Part shown: piece by piece, positions 41,187-49,419 of the stretch
How positions within the stretch are numbered: position 1 is the first letter of the stretch
Layout: each line of letters starts with the position of its first letter
Assembly: GCF_025515205.1 (NCBI RefSeq)
Contig: NZ_JAOPFX010000002.1
Location: 124,001-188,000 of the forward strand
DNA: 64,000 nt
Source: Microbacterium fluvii
GTDB taxonomy: Bacteria; Actinomycetota; Actinomycetes; Actinomycetales; Microbacteriaceae
Direction of reading: 5' to 3'
Notes under the pieces: model-generated
Seen by the model: the letters and a program-made list of their open reading frames with translations, nothing else
Database searches by the model: none
Told to the model about the DNA's origin: nothing
Translations under genes and position numbers: made by a program

Positions 41187-41879
41187 CTACTTGACGTGGC
41201 CTCCGACCGCCGCGCGGTAGCGGTCGATCACGAGTTCGACGAGGGCGGATGCGGGTGGGTCGGCGTCGAGCAGCGGGCGCGCGACCGGCCGGCCGGCCGC
41301 CTGCGCCACGGTGAGGTCGTGGAAGTAGCCGGGGGCGAGCAGATAGGTCGCCACGACCGCGTCGTCGCCCACCGCAGCAACGGCGGCAGGCAACCGGGGC
41401 TCCGCCGCGGCGAGGAAGCCGACGGAGACCTCGCGCCCCAGGCGCGCGCTCAGCAGGCGCGCCACCTCGCGGCAGTCGTCGTTGGCGCGCTCGTCGCTCG
41501 AGCCCGCGACGGCGAGCACGACGGGGGCGGTGGGGGCGGCATCCGTCTGCGCCAGCCGGTCGGCGAGCACCTCGGCCAGCCGCGGGTCGGGTCCGAGGGC
41601 GGGCGCGATCACGACGTCGTCGCGGGTGGCGGCGGCCTCCGCCAGATCGACGTGCACGTGGTAGCCCGCCGACAGCAGCAGCGGCACGATCACGACCGCG
41701 CGGTCGGGCAGGGCCGCGAGCGACGCCTCGACGTCGGGCCGCTGCACATCCACGTGTCCGAGGCGCACCTCGAACTCGGGGAGCCGCGCCGCGACGGCGT
41801 CGACGAGCGCGGCGACGGCGGCCTGGCCCGCGCGCGATCCGGTGCCGTGCGAGATCGCGAGCAGGGCGGGATGCGGCAT
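41187..41879 (-). CDS. CbiX/SirB-type sirohydrochlorin chelatase
   Basis: This chelatase of the CbiX/SirB family (230 residues) inserts metal, here probably iron, into sirohydrochlorin. The first half has LLAISHGTGSRAGQAAV (~6-22) with the metal-binding His and VPLLLSAGYHVHVDL (~65-79) with the second His region. A duplicated second half begins VVLAVAGSSDERANDD (~119-134) and has YLLAPGYFHDL (~178-188). The C-terminus ends HVK before a TAG. It lies upstream of sir on the same strand and completes siroheme synthesis with CobA. The dehydrogenase step from precorrin-2 is not encoded here. Confidence 0.88.
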   Translation of the reverse strand: MPHPALLAISHGTGSRAGQAAVAALVDAVAARLPEFEVRLGHVDVQRPDVEASLAALPDRAVVIVPLLLSAGYHVHVDLAEAAATRDDVVIAPALGPDPRLAEVLADRLAQTDAAPTAPVVLAVAGSSDERANDDCREVARLLSARLGREVSVGFLAAAEPRLPAAVAAVGDDAVVATYLLAPGYFHDLTVAQAAGRPVARPLLDADPPASALVELVIDRYRAAVGGHVK

Positions 41880-41902
41880 CCGCCCATTCTGCCCCGCACC
41901 GG

Positions 41903-41959
41903 TTACGGTCGCGACGCGCCGCACGGGGCCTCGGGTCGCACGGCGCGTCGTGACCGTAA
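41903..41959. repeat. Large inverted repeat between cbiX and the Cache-protein gene
   Basis: Arms of 19 bp (41903-41921 and 41941-41959) match at 18 positions around a 19-base spacer. The arms begin TTACGGTC and end GACCGTAA. It occupies most of the 100-base gap between the end of the Cache-like gene and the start of cbiX, both leftward. It may terminate the upstream transcript or be another dispersed element. Confidence 0.75.
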
Positions 41960-41979
41960 ACGGATCCGGGGGAGGGGGG

Positions 41980-42723
41980 TCAGGACTCGACGAGGAGCAC
42001 CAGGGACGTGTCGCCGCAGGCGAGCGCGCGGCCGCCGCCGGTGAGCGCATGGGCCGCCGCACCGTCGCGCAGGGCGGCCAGCGCCTCGACCAGGCCCTCG
42101 CGCCGCAGGATCGCGCCGGGCTCGAGGTGCGGATCGGTCGAGGTGACGACGCGCCCGCTCGCGTTGACGATCGTCGCCGACCCCGAGGCCGAGCGCAGCA
42201 GCGGCAGCAGCTCGCGCTCGAGCCGGTCGACGAGGGCGTCGGTGCCGACGACCCCCACCATCTCGCCGTCGACCCGCACGGGGGTCGTGATCGTGACGGT
42301 GTAGTCGTCGGTGCAGAGGTAGTCGACGTAGGGCCCGGTGAGGTGCCGCGCGCCGGTGCGGGCGGGCACGCGCCACCACTCCAGCGCCGTGTAGTCGCGG
42401 AACTGCTCGTGCTCGGGGTCGTCGATGGTCGCCAGGCGCCGGGTGCCCGAGGGGGCGCGCAGCCACCAGGCGAGGTGCCACTGCGCGTCGTCGAGCACAC
42501 CGGGGGTCGCGACGAATCCCGCACCGGTGTTGAGCGTGTCGTCGGCCAGCGCCGCCGCCGCGAAGGAGGCGGCGACCTCATCGACGAGGGCCGTGGTGAA
42601 CCCCGCCGCGAGGTCGTGCTCGATGCGGTCGCGCCAGCCGTCGATGGTCGTGAAGATCTGGTCGAGGACCGCGGCGATCCGCTCCGCGATCTGCGCCGGG
42701 GTGCGCGTGGTGATCGTCGTCAT
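41980..42723 (-). CDS. Soluble Cache-domain-like sensor protein
   Basis: This 247-residue protein has no signal peptide or membrane helix. After a helical N-terminus (~1-50) it resembles a double-Cache (PDC) ligand-binding domain: YTALEWWRVPARTG (~120-133), GPYVDYLCTDDYTVTITTPV (~138-157) and DGEMVGVVGTDALVDRLE (~159-176). The second, smaller lobe has VNASGRVVTSTDP (~192-204). These are the positions that in chemoreceptor Cache domains bind amines or amino acids. The ATG overlaps the GntR stop (ATGA). With the divergent polyamine-type transporter it probably senses or carries the same ligand inside the cell. No output domain is attached. Confidence 0.72.
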   Translation of the reverse strand: MTTITTRTPAQIAERIAAVLDQIFTTIDGWRDRIEHDLAAGFTTALVDEVAASFAAAALADDTLNTGAGFVATPGVLDDAQWHLAWWLRAPSGTRRLATIDDPEHEQFRDYTALEWWRVPARTGARHLTGPYVDYLCTDDYTVTITTPVRVDGEMVGVVGTDALVDRLERELLPLLRSASGSATIVNASGRVVTSTDPHLEPGAILRREGLVEALAALRDGAAAHALTGGGRALACGDTSLVLLVES

Positions 42724-43514
42724 CAGGATGCTGCCTCCTCTCGTCCCGTCCGGCGCCCGGTCGGGTCTTCGGCCTCGAGCCTGGCCCGCTGGTCGACGAG
42801 CCAGCCGAACGCCGACATCACGTGTGCGGCGGTCGCATCGCGCGCGCCGGCGGGGTCGACCGCGCGGATCGCGGCGATGACCTCCCGCCGCGCGCACGCG
42901 CTGCGGTCACGGTACTCCTGCTCGCCCAGGCACAGCCAGAGCAGGGGCCCCGCCTCGCTCTGCAGGCGGATCTCCTCGTGCACGAGCCGCGGCGACTGGC
43001 TGATCGCGGCCGTCTCGAGCTGAAAGCGGCTGAGCGCTCGGCGAGCGCCGCCCGCGGTCGTCAGATCGGCCTGCGCGTCGATCGTCACGAGGCTCTCGAT
43101 GTCGTCTTCGCTCGCGCGGTCGGCGGCGATCTCGGCTGCCGTGCCGGCCACGGCGCGCACCATGAGCGAGAGGTCGCGAAGCTCGATGCGCGACGAGGCG
43201 CGCAGTCGCGCCTGCAGCATCCGCGCTGCCGCGTCGCGGTCGTAGGTGACGAAGCTGCCGCCGTCTCGGCCGCGGCGGGTCTGCACGAGGCCCTTGTCGC
43301 GCATGCCCTCGAGCGCCTCGCGCGCCGTGACGACGGCGACGCCGAGGCTGCGGGCGAGCTCGGTCTCGCTGGGCAGGCGCTCGCCGTCGCGCAGCACGCC
43401 GCTGACGATCGCGTCGGTGAGGCGCTGTTCCACGAGCTCCGCCCGCCCGAGGTCTTCCAGTGGTGAGAACACGACGGCGCGGGCGGCGTCGACTCGACCC
43501 GTCGCGTGCGGCAT
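42723..43514 (-). CDS. GntR-family regulator, FadR subfamily
   Basis: This 263-residue regulator has a GntR winged helix at ~18-85 (LVEQRLTDAIVSGVLRDGER then LPSETELARSLGVAVVTARE, and a wing GRDGGSFVTYD). A FadR-type all-helical FCD effector domain follows, with the metal-binding pattern spread over ~100-235. GGGAGAG precedes the ATG at 43514. It is divergent from the polyamine-type ABC operon and co-transcribed with the Cache-like gene. It likely represses the transporter through the palindrome at its promoter. Effector unknown. Confidence 0.92.
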   Translation of the reverse strand: MPHATGRVDAARAVVFSPLEDLGRAELVEQRLTDAIVSGVLRDGERLPSETELARSLGVAVVTAREALEGMRDKGLVQTRRGRDGGSFVTYDRDAAARMLQARLRASSRIELRDLSLMVRAVAGTAAEIAADRASEDDIESLVTIDAQADLTTAGGARRALSRFQLETAAISQSPRLVHEEIRLQSEAGPLLWLCLGEQEYRDRSACARREVIAAIRAVDPAGARDATAAHVMSAFGWLVDQRARLEAEDPTGRRTGREEAAS

Positions 43515-43609
43515 GGGGCTCTCCCGGGGGCGGCCTCTGGGAGGCGGCGAGCGACCGCATCCGATGAGCCGGCCGGTCGTGACAAGACCGTAACACGACG
43601 CGTCCTCTT

Positions 43610-43638
43610 TTGACATCTGGATCCATATGATTTGATTT
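43610..43638 (+). promoter_or_regulatory. Promoter with internal palindrome for the polyamine-type ABC operon
   Basis: A consensus -35 TTGACA (43610-43615) is followed after 17 bases by TGATTT (43633-43638), a weak -10. The spacer contains the palindrome TGGATCCA (43618-43625) and the region is locally AT-rich. This is a natural site for the adjacent FadR-type repressor to block RNA polymerase. The -35 is strong; the -10 assignment is tentative. Confidence 0.6.
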
Positions 43639-43663
43639 ACCCCGACATCGAGGGAGATCGTCC

Positions 43664-44701
43664 ATGACCGACCAGCAGCAGCCGGCCATCCGGCTGACCG
43701 GGCTCACCAAGGAGTTCGGCGCCGTCAGCGCCGTCGACCACGTCGACCTCGAGATCGCCGCGGGCGAGTTCTTCTCGATGCTCGGCCCCTCCGGCTCTGG
43801 GAAGACCACCGTGCTCCGCCTCATCGCCGGCTTCGAGCAGCCCACGAGCGGCACGATCGAGCTGTTCGGGCAGGACGTCACCGCCAAGGCGCCGTTCGAC
43901 CGCGATGTGAACACGGTGTTCCAGGACTACGCGCTGTTCCCGCACATGACGGTGCTCGACAACGTCGCCTACGGGCTGCGTGTACGCGGCATCAAGCGCG
44001 CCGAACGCCGCGAGCGGGCCATGAAGGCGCTCGCCGCCGTGCGCCTCGAGCAGTTCGCCGCCCGCAAGCCCTCGCAGCTCTCCGGCGGCCAGCGCCAGCG
44101 CGTCGCGCTCGCCCGCGCCACCGTCGTCGAGCCGAAGGTGCTGCTGCTCGACGAGCCGCTGGGCGCCCTCGACCTCAAGCTCCGTGAGCAGATGCAGGTC
44201 GAGCTCAAGCAGATCCAGCGCGACCTCGGCATCACGTTCATCTTCGTGACGCACGACCAGGAAGAGGCGCTGACCCTCTCGGACCGCATCGCGGTGTTCC
44301 ACGACGGCCGCATCGAGCAGCTCGGCTCGCCGCAGGACCTCTACGAGCGCCCCGCCTCGCGGTTCGTCGCCGACTTCGTCGGCACGTCGAACCTCTTCGA
44401 CGCCGACCGGTCGGCGGCCCTCATCGGCCGCGCGGGGGAGCACTCGATCCGCCCGGAGAAGCTCACACTGGCGGATGCCGCCGCCACCGGCGCCGGCGAG
44501 CGCAGCGCCCCCGGCACCGTGGTCGAGTCGATCTACGTCGGCAGCGGCATCCGCCGGGTCGTCGACCTCGACGAGGGCCCTCGGGTCACGGTGCTCGAGC
44601 GCAACGACCGCTCGCGCCGCGGCGACTCCGACCGCGGCGACCGCGTGCACGTCACGTGGCACGACGAGGACGTCGTCGCGCTCGTCCCGCCCGGCGCTTA
44701 G
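43664..44701 (+). CDS. Polyamine-type ABC transporter ATPase (PotA class)
   Basis: This ATPase (345 residues) has Walker [10 protein letters not shown] (~43), Q-loop [12 protein letters not shown] (~87-98), signature [14 protein letters not shown] (~143-156) and Walker [15 protein letters not shown] (~164-177). A C-terminal TOBE-like regulatory domain starts around 265 (SIRPEKL). Relatives transport spermidine/putrescine or similar amines; iron and thiamine importers share the fold. It is the first gene of a four-gene operon under the promoter at 43610. A GGGAGA ribosome site precedes the ATG. Confidence 0.92.
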   Translation: MTDQQQPAIRLTGLTKEFGAVSAVDHVDLEIAAGEFFSMLGPSGSGKTTVLRLIAGFEQPTSGTIELFGQDVTAKAPFDRDVNTVFQDYALFPHMTVLDNVAYGLRVRGIKRAERRERAMKALAAVRLEQFAARKPSQLSGGQRQRVALARATVVEPKVLLLDEPLGALDLKLREQMQVELKQIQRDLGITFIFVTHDQEEALTLSDRIAVFHDGRIEQLGSPQDLYERPASRFVADFVGTSNLFDADRSAALIGRAGEHSIRPEKLTLADAAATGAGERSAPGTVVESIYVGSGIRRVVDLDEGPRVTVLERNDRSRRGDSDRGDRVHVTWHDEDVVALVPPGA

Positions 44702-44797
44702 CCGGATCGGCGCCCCCACGGCGCCGCCCCAGACCGCGGGCACCTGCCCCGGAGCACCACCACACACAGCAAGACACACAGCATCCGAGAGGAAACC

Positions 44798-45976
44798 ATG
44801 TTCACGACACGCGGAATGCGCACCGCCGCGGTCGGCGCGCTGGCGATCGGCACGATCGCCCTGCTGGCCGGCTGCGGAACGTCGTCGGGTAACAGCGCCG
44901 GCGGCGGCGAAGAGCAGACCGAGCTCGGCGACACCGAGGGTCAGGTGTCGATCCTCGCGTGGCCCGGCTACGTCGAAGACGGCAGCAACGACCCCACGGT
45001 CGACTGGGTCAGCGGATTCGAGGAGAAGACCGGATGCACGGTCACCTCGAAGTCGTACGGCACGAGCGACGAGGCGGTCAGCCTCATGAAGACCGGCGAC
45101 TACGACGTCGTGGCCGCCTCCGGCGACGCGACGCTCCGCCTCATCGCCGCGGGCGACGTCGCCCCGGTCAACACCGACCTCATCCCGAACTACGCCGGCA
45201 TCTACGACTTCCTCAAGGACAAGGAGTGGAACTCGGTCGACGGGCAGTCGTACGGCGTGCCGCACGGCTACGGCGCCAACCTGCTGATGTACAACACCGA
45301 CGAGGTCAGCCCCGCGCCCACCTCGTGGAGCGCCGTCTTCGACGACGCCTCGGAGTACTCGGGCAAGGTCACCGCCTATGACTCGCCCATCTACATCGCC
45401 GACGCGGCCGTCTACCTCATGGCCCACCAGCCCGACCTCGGCATCGAGAACCCGTACGCGCTCGATGAGACGCAGTTCGCCGCGGCCGTCGACCTGCTCA
45501 AGGCCCAGCGCGAGCACGTGGGCGAGTACTGGTCGGATTACCTCAAGGAGATCCAGGCGTTCGAGACCGGCGACTCGGTCGTCGGCACGACGTGGCAGGT
45601 CATCCAGAACGTGCTCGCGTCCGAGGACGCGGCGACCGAGGTCGTGCTGCCGGAAGAGGGCGCGACGGGCTGGTCGGACACGTGGATGATCGCGTCGGAG
45701 GCCAAGAACCCGAACTGCGCGTACGCGTGGCTCGACTGGATCGCCAGCCCCGAGGCCAACGCGCAGGCGACGGCCTACTTCGGCGAGGCGCCCTCCAGCG
45801 ACGCGGCGTGCGACTACCGCGACGACTGCGAGGCCTACCACGCCGGTGACGCCGACTACGCGTCGAAGATCTGGTACTGGACGACGCCCATCGCCGACTG
45901 CGTCGACGGCCGTACCGACGTCGAGTGCGTCGACTACGCGCAGTGGACCCAGGCCTGGGCCGAGATCAAGGGCTGA
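44798..45976 (+). CDS. Polyamine-type ABC transporter substrate-binding lipoprotein (PotD-like)
   Basis: This lipoprotein receptor (392 residues) has a signal peptide with lipobox LLAGC (Cys ~27). The type 2 binding fold starts VSILAWPGYVEDGSND (~50-65) and includes FEEKTGCTVTSKSYGTSDEAV (~73-93, paired here in two pieces), MKTGDYDVVAASGD (~97-110) and YGVPHGYGANLLMYN (~151-165), as in PotD/PotF relatives. Six Cys near the C-terminus (~330-383) suggest disulfides that are unusual for this family. GAGAGGAAACC precedes the ATG. The ligand is probably an amine, judged from family and the Cache-like neighbour. Confidence 0.9.
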   Translation: MFTTRGMRTAAVGALAIGTIALLAGCGTSSGNSAGGGEEQTELGDTEGQVSILAWPGYVEDGSNDPTVDWVSGFEEKTGCTVTSKSYGTSDEAVSLMKTGDYDVVAASGDATLRLIAAGDVAPVNTDLIPNYAGIYDFLKDKEWNSVDGQSYGVPHGYGANLLMYNTDEVSPAPTSWSAVFDDASEYSGKVTAYDSPIYIADAAVYLMAHQPDLGIENPYALDETQFAAAVDLLKAQREHVGEYWSDYLKEIQAFETGDSVVGTTWQVIQNVLASEDAATEVVLPEEGATGWSDTWMIASEAKNPNCAYAWLDWIASPEANAQATAYFGEAPSSDAACDYRDDCEAYHAGDADYASKIWYWTTPIADCVDGRTDVECVDYAQWTQAWAEIKG

Positions 45977-45987
45977 GGCCCGCACGA

Positions 45988-46020
45988 GCCGGGGGCGTCG
46001 CACGACGCGCCGCCCCCGGC
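45988..46020 (+). terminator. Intercistronic hairpin after the PotD-like gene
   Basis: Arms GCCGGGGGC (45988-45996) and GCCCCCGGC (46012-46020) pair perfectly over 9 bp, with a further short inner stem. Like the hairpin at 16383, it follows the binding-protein gene of an ABC operon and probably limits readthrough or protects the receptor mRNA. Confidence 0.65.
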
Positions 46021-46046
46021 ATCCGCCTTCATCACTCGAGGAACCG

Positions 46047-46970
46047 ATGAGAATCGAACCGCCCGTCGACACCCGCACCGTGCGGGTGCCCTCGCCCGCG
46101 GCGACGCCGGCCCGCAGGGCCTCGGCGTTTCTGAGCACGCACCCTCGGACGCGGCTCGCGCTGCTGCTGACTGCTCCGCTGTTCTGGCTCGTGCTCGTCT
46201 ACATCGTGGCGCTCGTGCTGCTGCTGGTGACCGCGTTCTGGCAGGTCGACAGCTTCACCGGCGAGATCGTCACCGAGTTCACGTTCGACAACATCATCAC
46301 GGTCGTCACCGGCTCGCTCTATCAGACGGTGACCCTGCGCACCCTCGGTGTCGCGATCGCCGTGACGATCATCGACGTCGCGATCGCGCTGCCGATCGCC
46401 TTCTACATGGCCAAGGTCGCAACGCCCCGCGTGCAGCGGTTCCTCGTGATCGCGGTGCTCATGCCGCTGTGGGCGTCGTACCTCGTCAAGGCCTACGCGT
46501 GGCGCTCGGTGCTCTCGCAGGACGGCATCCTCGAGTGGATGCTGGCGCCGCTGGGCCTGCACACCCCCGGTTACGGGTTGACGGCGACCATCATCACGCT
46601 GTCGTATCTGTGGCTGCCGTACGTGATACTGCCGATCTACGCGGGGCTCGAGCGGGTGCCCGACTCGCTGCTGGAGGCCTCGGCCGACCTCGGCGGCAAG
46701 ACGTGGCGCACCGTCGGGTCGGTCGTGATGCCGCTGGCGTTCCCGGCGATCATCGCCGGCACGATCTTCGCGTTCTCGCTGTCGCTGGGCGACTACATCA
46801 CCGTCAACATCGTCGGCGGCGCCAACCAGATGCTCGGAAACCTCGTCTACACGAACGTCGGAGCCGCCAACAACCTGCCGCTGGCCGCGGCGATCGCCCT
46901 CATCCCGATCGTCATCATCTTCGGCTACCTCGCCCTTGTGCGCCGCACCGGCGCCCTCGACAACCTGTAG
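46047..46970 (+). CDS. Polyamine-type ABC transporter permease (PotB class)
   Basis: This permease (307 residues) has about six helices after a ~35-residue Arg/Pro-rich cytoplasmic leader. It shows the PotB/PotH pattern: VLMPLWASYLVKAYAWR (~137-153) and the ATPase-coupling EASADLGGKTWRTVGSVVMPLAFP (EAA loop, ~210-233 with the Gly at ~217). GDYITVNIVGG (~249-259) follows. GAGGAACC lies before the ATG. Only five bases separate it from the second permease gene. Confidence 0.92.
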   Translation: MRIEPPVDTRTVRVPSPAATPARRASAFLSTHPRTRLALLLTAPLFWLVLVYIVALVLLLVTAFWQVDSFTGEIVTEFTFDNIITVVTGSLYQTVTLRTLGVAIAVTIIDVAIALPIAFYMAKVATPRVQRFLVIAVLMPLWASYLVKAYAWRSVLSQDGILEWMLAPLGLHTPGYGLTATIITLSYLWLPYVILPIYAGLERVPDSLLEASADLGGKTWRTVGSVVMPLAFPAIIAGTIFAFSLSLGDYITVNIVGGANQMLGNLVYTNVGAANNLPLAAAIALIPIVIIFGYLALVRRTGALDNL

Positions 46971-46975
46971 GCCTC

Positions 46976-47776
46976 ATGCGACTGGGAACCTCCGCGCGCG
47001 TCACGCTCGCCATCGTCACCGGCATCATCCTGCTGGCCGTCTATGTGCCGCTGTTCGTCGTGCTCGTCAACTCCTTCTCGACCTCCACGTCGCTGTCGTG
47101 GCCGCCACCCGGCTTCACGCTGGAGTGGTGGGCCAAGGCCTTCGAGAGCCAGGGGGCACGGGATGCCGTGGCCACCAGCATCCTGGTCGCCATCGCCTCG
47201 ACGGCGATCGCCCTCGTGCTCGGCACGCTGATCTCGATGGCGCTGCAGCGCTTCGACTTCTTCGGCAAGCAGACCGTGAACCTGCTGATCATCCTGCCGA
47301 TCGCGCTGCCCGGCATCATCACCGGCATCGCGCTGAACAACTTCTTCCGCACGATCATGGGGGTGCCGCTGTCGATCTGGACGGTCGTCATCGCCCACGC
47401 CACCTTCTGCATCGTGACGGTGTTCAACAACGTCATCGCGCGCCTGCGCCGCATGGGCACGTCGCTCGAAGAGGCGTCGGCCGACCTCGGCGCCGGGGTG
47501 TGGACGACCTTCCGTCTCGTGACCTTCCCGCAGCTGCGCTCGGCGCTGCTGGCGGGAGGCCTGCTGGCCTTCGCGCTGAGCTTCGACGAGATCATCGTGA
47601 CGACTTTCACCGCCGGTTCTGGGGTCGCGACGCTGCCGATCTTCATCCTCAACAACATGTTCCGCCCGTCGCAGGCGCCGATCGTGGCTGTGATCGCGGT
47701 CGTGCTGGTGGTCGTCTCGATCGTGCCGATCTATCTGGCCCAGCGCCTGTCGGGCTCGGAGCAGACGCACCGCTGA
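46976..47776 (+). CDS. Polyamine-type ABC transporter permease (PotC class)
   Basis: This second permease (266 residues, PotC/PotI class) has about six helices. It includes SLSWPPPGFTLEWWAKAF (~38-55), the PIALPGIITGIALNNFF stretch (~104-120), the coupling loop EEASADLGAGVWTTFRLVTFP (~163-183) and FALSFDEIIVTTFTAG (~197-212). The ATG at 46976 is the natural start; no strong ribosome site is seen, so translation is likely coupled to the upstream gene. The protein ends the operon before the inverted repeat at 47802. Confidence 0.92.
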   Translation: MRLGTSARVTLAIVTGIILLAVYVPLFVVLVNSFSTSTSLSWPPPGFTLEWWAKAFESQGARDAVATSILVAIASTAIALVLGTLISMALQRFDFFGKQTVNLLIILPIALPGIITGIALNNFFRTIMGVPLSIWTVVIAHATFCIVTVFNNVIARLRRMGTSLEEASADLGAGVWTTFRLVTFPQLRSALLAGGLLAFALSFDEIIVTTFTAGSGVATLPIFILNNMFRPSQAPIVAVIAVVLVVVSIVPIYLAQRLSGSEQTHR

Positions 47777-47801
47777 GCCCGGGTACCCGGCGCGGATGCG
47801 G

Positions 47802-47849
47802 CGAAACCCACCCCTCGAGGTGAAGCCGGCCTTGCAGGGGCGGGTTTCG
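47802..47849. terminator. Inverted repeat after the polyamine-type operon
   Basis: Arms of 14 bp (47802-47815 and 47836-47849) match at 13 positions (CGAAACCC...GGGTTTCG) with a 20-base loop. A partial third copy of the right arm follows at ~47854-47869. It lies between the ABC operon and the convergent MarR-like gene and may terminate both. The partial third copy suggests a repeat element rather than a simple terminator. Confidence 0.55.
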
Positions 47850-47903
47850 GTGCGAAGGGTGGGTCTCGGTGATCCGCGGGCGGATCGGGGTGGATGCGGC
47901 GTC

Positions 47904-48671
47904 TCAGGCGCCGTGCTCGGCCCGGCCGCGGGCGAAGCCCGCGTCGAACCCGCGCTCGTAGGAGTGCTCCGCGCCGCGGTGGCGACGGTGGGCGCCCGGG
48001 TGCCCGTGGTGGTGGCCGTGCTGCTCGGGGCAGCCGTGGCCGTGCGCGAAGCCGCGGCAGTGGTGCCGGCCTGACTCGCGCTCGGGGCCGAACCCGTCGC
48101 GCGGGTCGAAGCCGTCGCGTGGGTCGAAGCCCTGGCCGAAGGCGCGATGGGCGCCCGGGCCGAAGCCCGGGGCGAAGCCGCGACCGGGTCCGAACCCGCG
48201 ACCGGGTCCGAACCCGCGTCGGCCGAAGCGGCCGCCGAAGGCGCGCGGGTCGGTCTCGTCGAAGCCGAGCTCGCCCGCGATCGCCTCGAGCGAGGCCATC
48301 GTGGTGGCGAAGTCCTCGGGCGAGACGGCGCCGGCCACACGGGCGCGGATGCCGTCGACCACGGCGCCGAGGCGCTCCTTGGCCGCGCGGCCCTCGTCTG
48401 TCAGCGACCAGGTGCCGTCGCCGGCCTCCTGGATCCAGCCGCGGTCGAGCAGTCGGGTGAGCTTCTTGCCGCGGCGGGCGATGAGCTCGGCCAGGCGCGG
48501 CTCCTCGACGTCTCCGGAGACCGCGTTCAGCAGCATCCAGTCGCGTCGCGTGACGCCCTCGGCCTCGAAGGCCGCCGCGAACTCGCGGGTCAGCAGTCCG
48601 TCGACGGCGCGCAGCCAGAAGCCGAGCGGGCGGCGGTCGGTGGGTGTGGTTTCTGTGTTCATGTCGTTCAT
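47904..48671 (-). CDS. MarR-like regulator with Gly/Phe/Arg and His-rich tail
   Basis: The first ~125 residues look like a MarR/winged-helix domain (DWMLLNAVSGDVEEPRLAEL, ~44-63; GRRWIQ-like strand and TDEGRAAKERL, ~90-101). From ~145 the tail is low-complexity: repeats of FGPGRG and FDPRDG, then a His-rich stretch (HHCRGFAHGHGCPEQHGHHH at ~207-226) with two Cys, resembling metal-binding tails. The ATG at 48671 follows AAAGGA; a second ATG three codons on is possible. It is divergent from another MarR-type gene with a similar Gly/His-rich segment and a shared operator region. Metal sensing is a guess from composition. Confidence 0.75.
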   Translation of the reverse strand: MNDMNTETTPTDRRPLGFWLRAVDGLLTREFAAAFEAEGVTRRDWMLLNAVSGDVEEPRLAELIARRGKKLTRLLDRGWIQEAGDGTWSLTDEGRAAKERLGAVVDGIRARVAGAVSPEDFATTMASLEAIAGELGFDETDPRAFGGRFGRRGFGPGRGFGPGRGFAPGFGPGAHRAFGQGFDPRDGFDPRDGFGPERESGRHHCRGFAHGHGCPEQHGHHHGHPGAHRRHRGAEHSYERGFDAGFARGRAEHGA

Positions 48672-48715
48672 GGGGTGTCCTTTCGGGGGCGGCGCTCAGA
48701 GGCCTCCGGTTCAAT

Positions 48716-48779
48716 GCATGTCGAATGGCATGTATATGCAGTGTGACATGGATTGCGGAAGCATGTCAAGTCGCATGTA
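48716..48779. promoter_or_regulatory. Repeated operator between the two MarR-like genes
   Basis: Two 19-bp units with the pattern GCATGTC-N5-GCATGTA lie at 48716-48734 and 48761-48779, exactly 45 bp apart. Between and overlapping them is an inverted pair TGACATG (48744-48750) and CATGTCA (48762-48768). The whole gap 48672-48790 is AT-rich. One unit faces each divergent gene. Binding by one or both flanking regulators is inferred from position. Confidence 0.75.
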
Positions 48780-48790
48780 AAATTTCGGGT

Positions 48791-49339
48791 ATGACCGATT
48801 CGGATGCCGACGCCATCGCCGAGGCCCTCTCGCTGCTGCGCGGCCGTCGCCCTCGTCCGCCGTGGGCCGACGCCGGGGGGCGCGATCCGCAGGCGCATCC
48901 GGGCTTCGGTCCGCACGGCGGGCCCCGCGGCCACGGCATGGGGCCGCATGCGGGCGGTCTGCACGGCGGCATGCGCGGCATGGGTCCGCAGGCCCGCTTC
49001 GCGGGCCCCGCGCGCCTGCGACTGCTCGAGGCACTCGCCGCCGCCGACGGCTCGCTCACGGTCAGTGCGCTCGCCGAGGCGGTCGGCGTCGATCAGCCGC
49101 GCGCGTCGCGTCTCGTGCAGCAGTGCGTCGAGCTCGGACTCGTTCGGAGAGAAGCCGACCCCGACGACGCGCGGCGCACCCGCATCGCCCTCACCGACGA
49201 GGGGTCGCGGCTGGCCCGTGGGTTCCGCGGTCAGCGCCGGGAGGCGGTCGAGGCTGCCCTGGCCGGCTTCACCGCCGCCGAGCGCGAAGAGCTGGCCCGC
49301 CTCCTGACGAAGTTCGCCCAGGCCTGGCCCGACCGCTGA
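48791..49339 (+). CDS. MarR-family regulator with N-terminal Gly/His/Met-rich segment
   Basis: This 182-residue protein has a low-complexity stretch at ~24-68 (HPGFGPHGGPRGHGMGPHAG and onward) rich in Gly, His and Met. A MarR winged helix follows at ~70-140: RLLEALAAADGSLTVSALAE, AVGVDQPRASRLVQQCVELG, then the wing ADPDDARRTRIALTDEG. The His/Met-rich segment could bind metal or be a flexible linker. The ATG at 48791 lies 12 bases after the second operator unit, with no strong ribosome site. It forms a divergent pair with the gene at 47904. Confidence 0.85.
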   Translation: MTDSDADAIAEALSLLRGRRPRPPWADAGGRDPQAHPGFGPHGGPRGHGMGPHAGGLHGGMRGMGPQARFAGPARLRLLEALAAADGSLTVSALAEAVGVDQPRASRLVQQCVELGLVRREADPDDARRTRIALTDEGSRLARGFRGQRREAVEAALAGFTAAEREELARLLTKFAQAWPDR

Positions 49340-49419
49340 CCCGCGCCGGCCGGCCGGTCGGGCGCGACAGCTGCCCCGGTTCCGCCCGGCCCGCCCGGCG
49401 GCTGCCGCCGCCAGCATCC

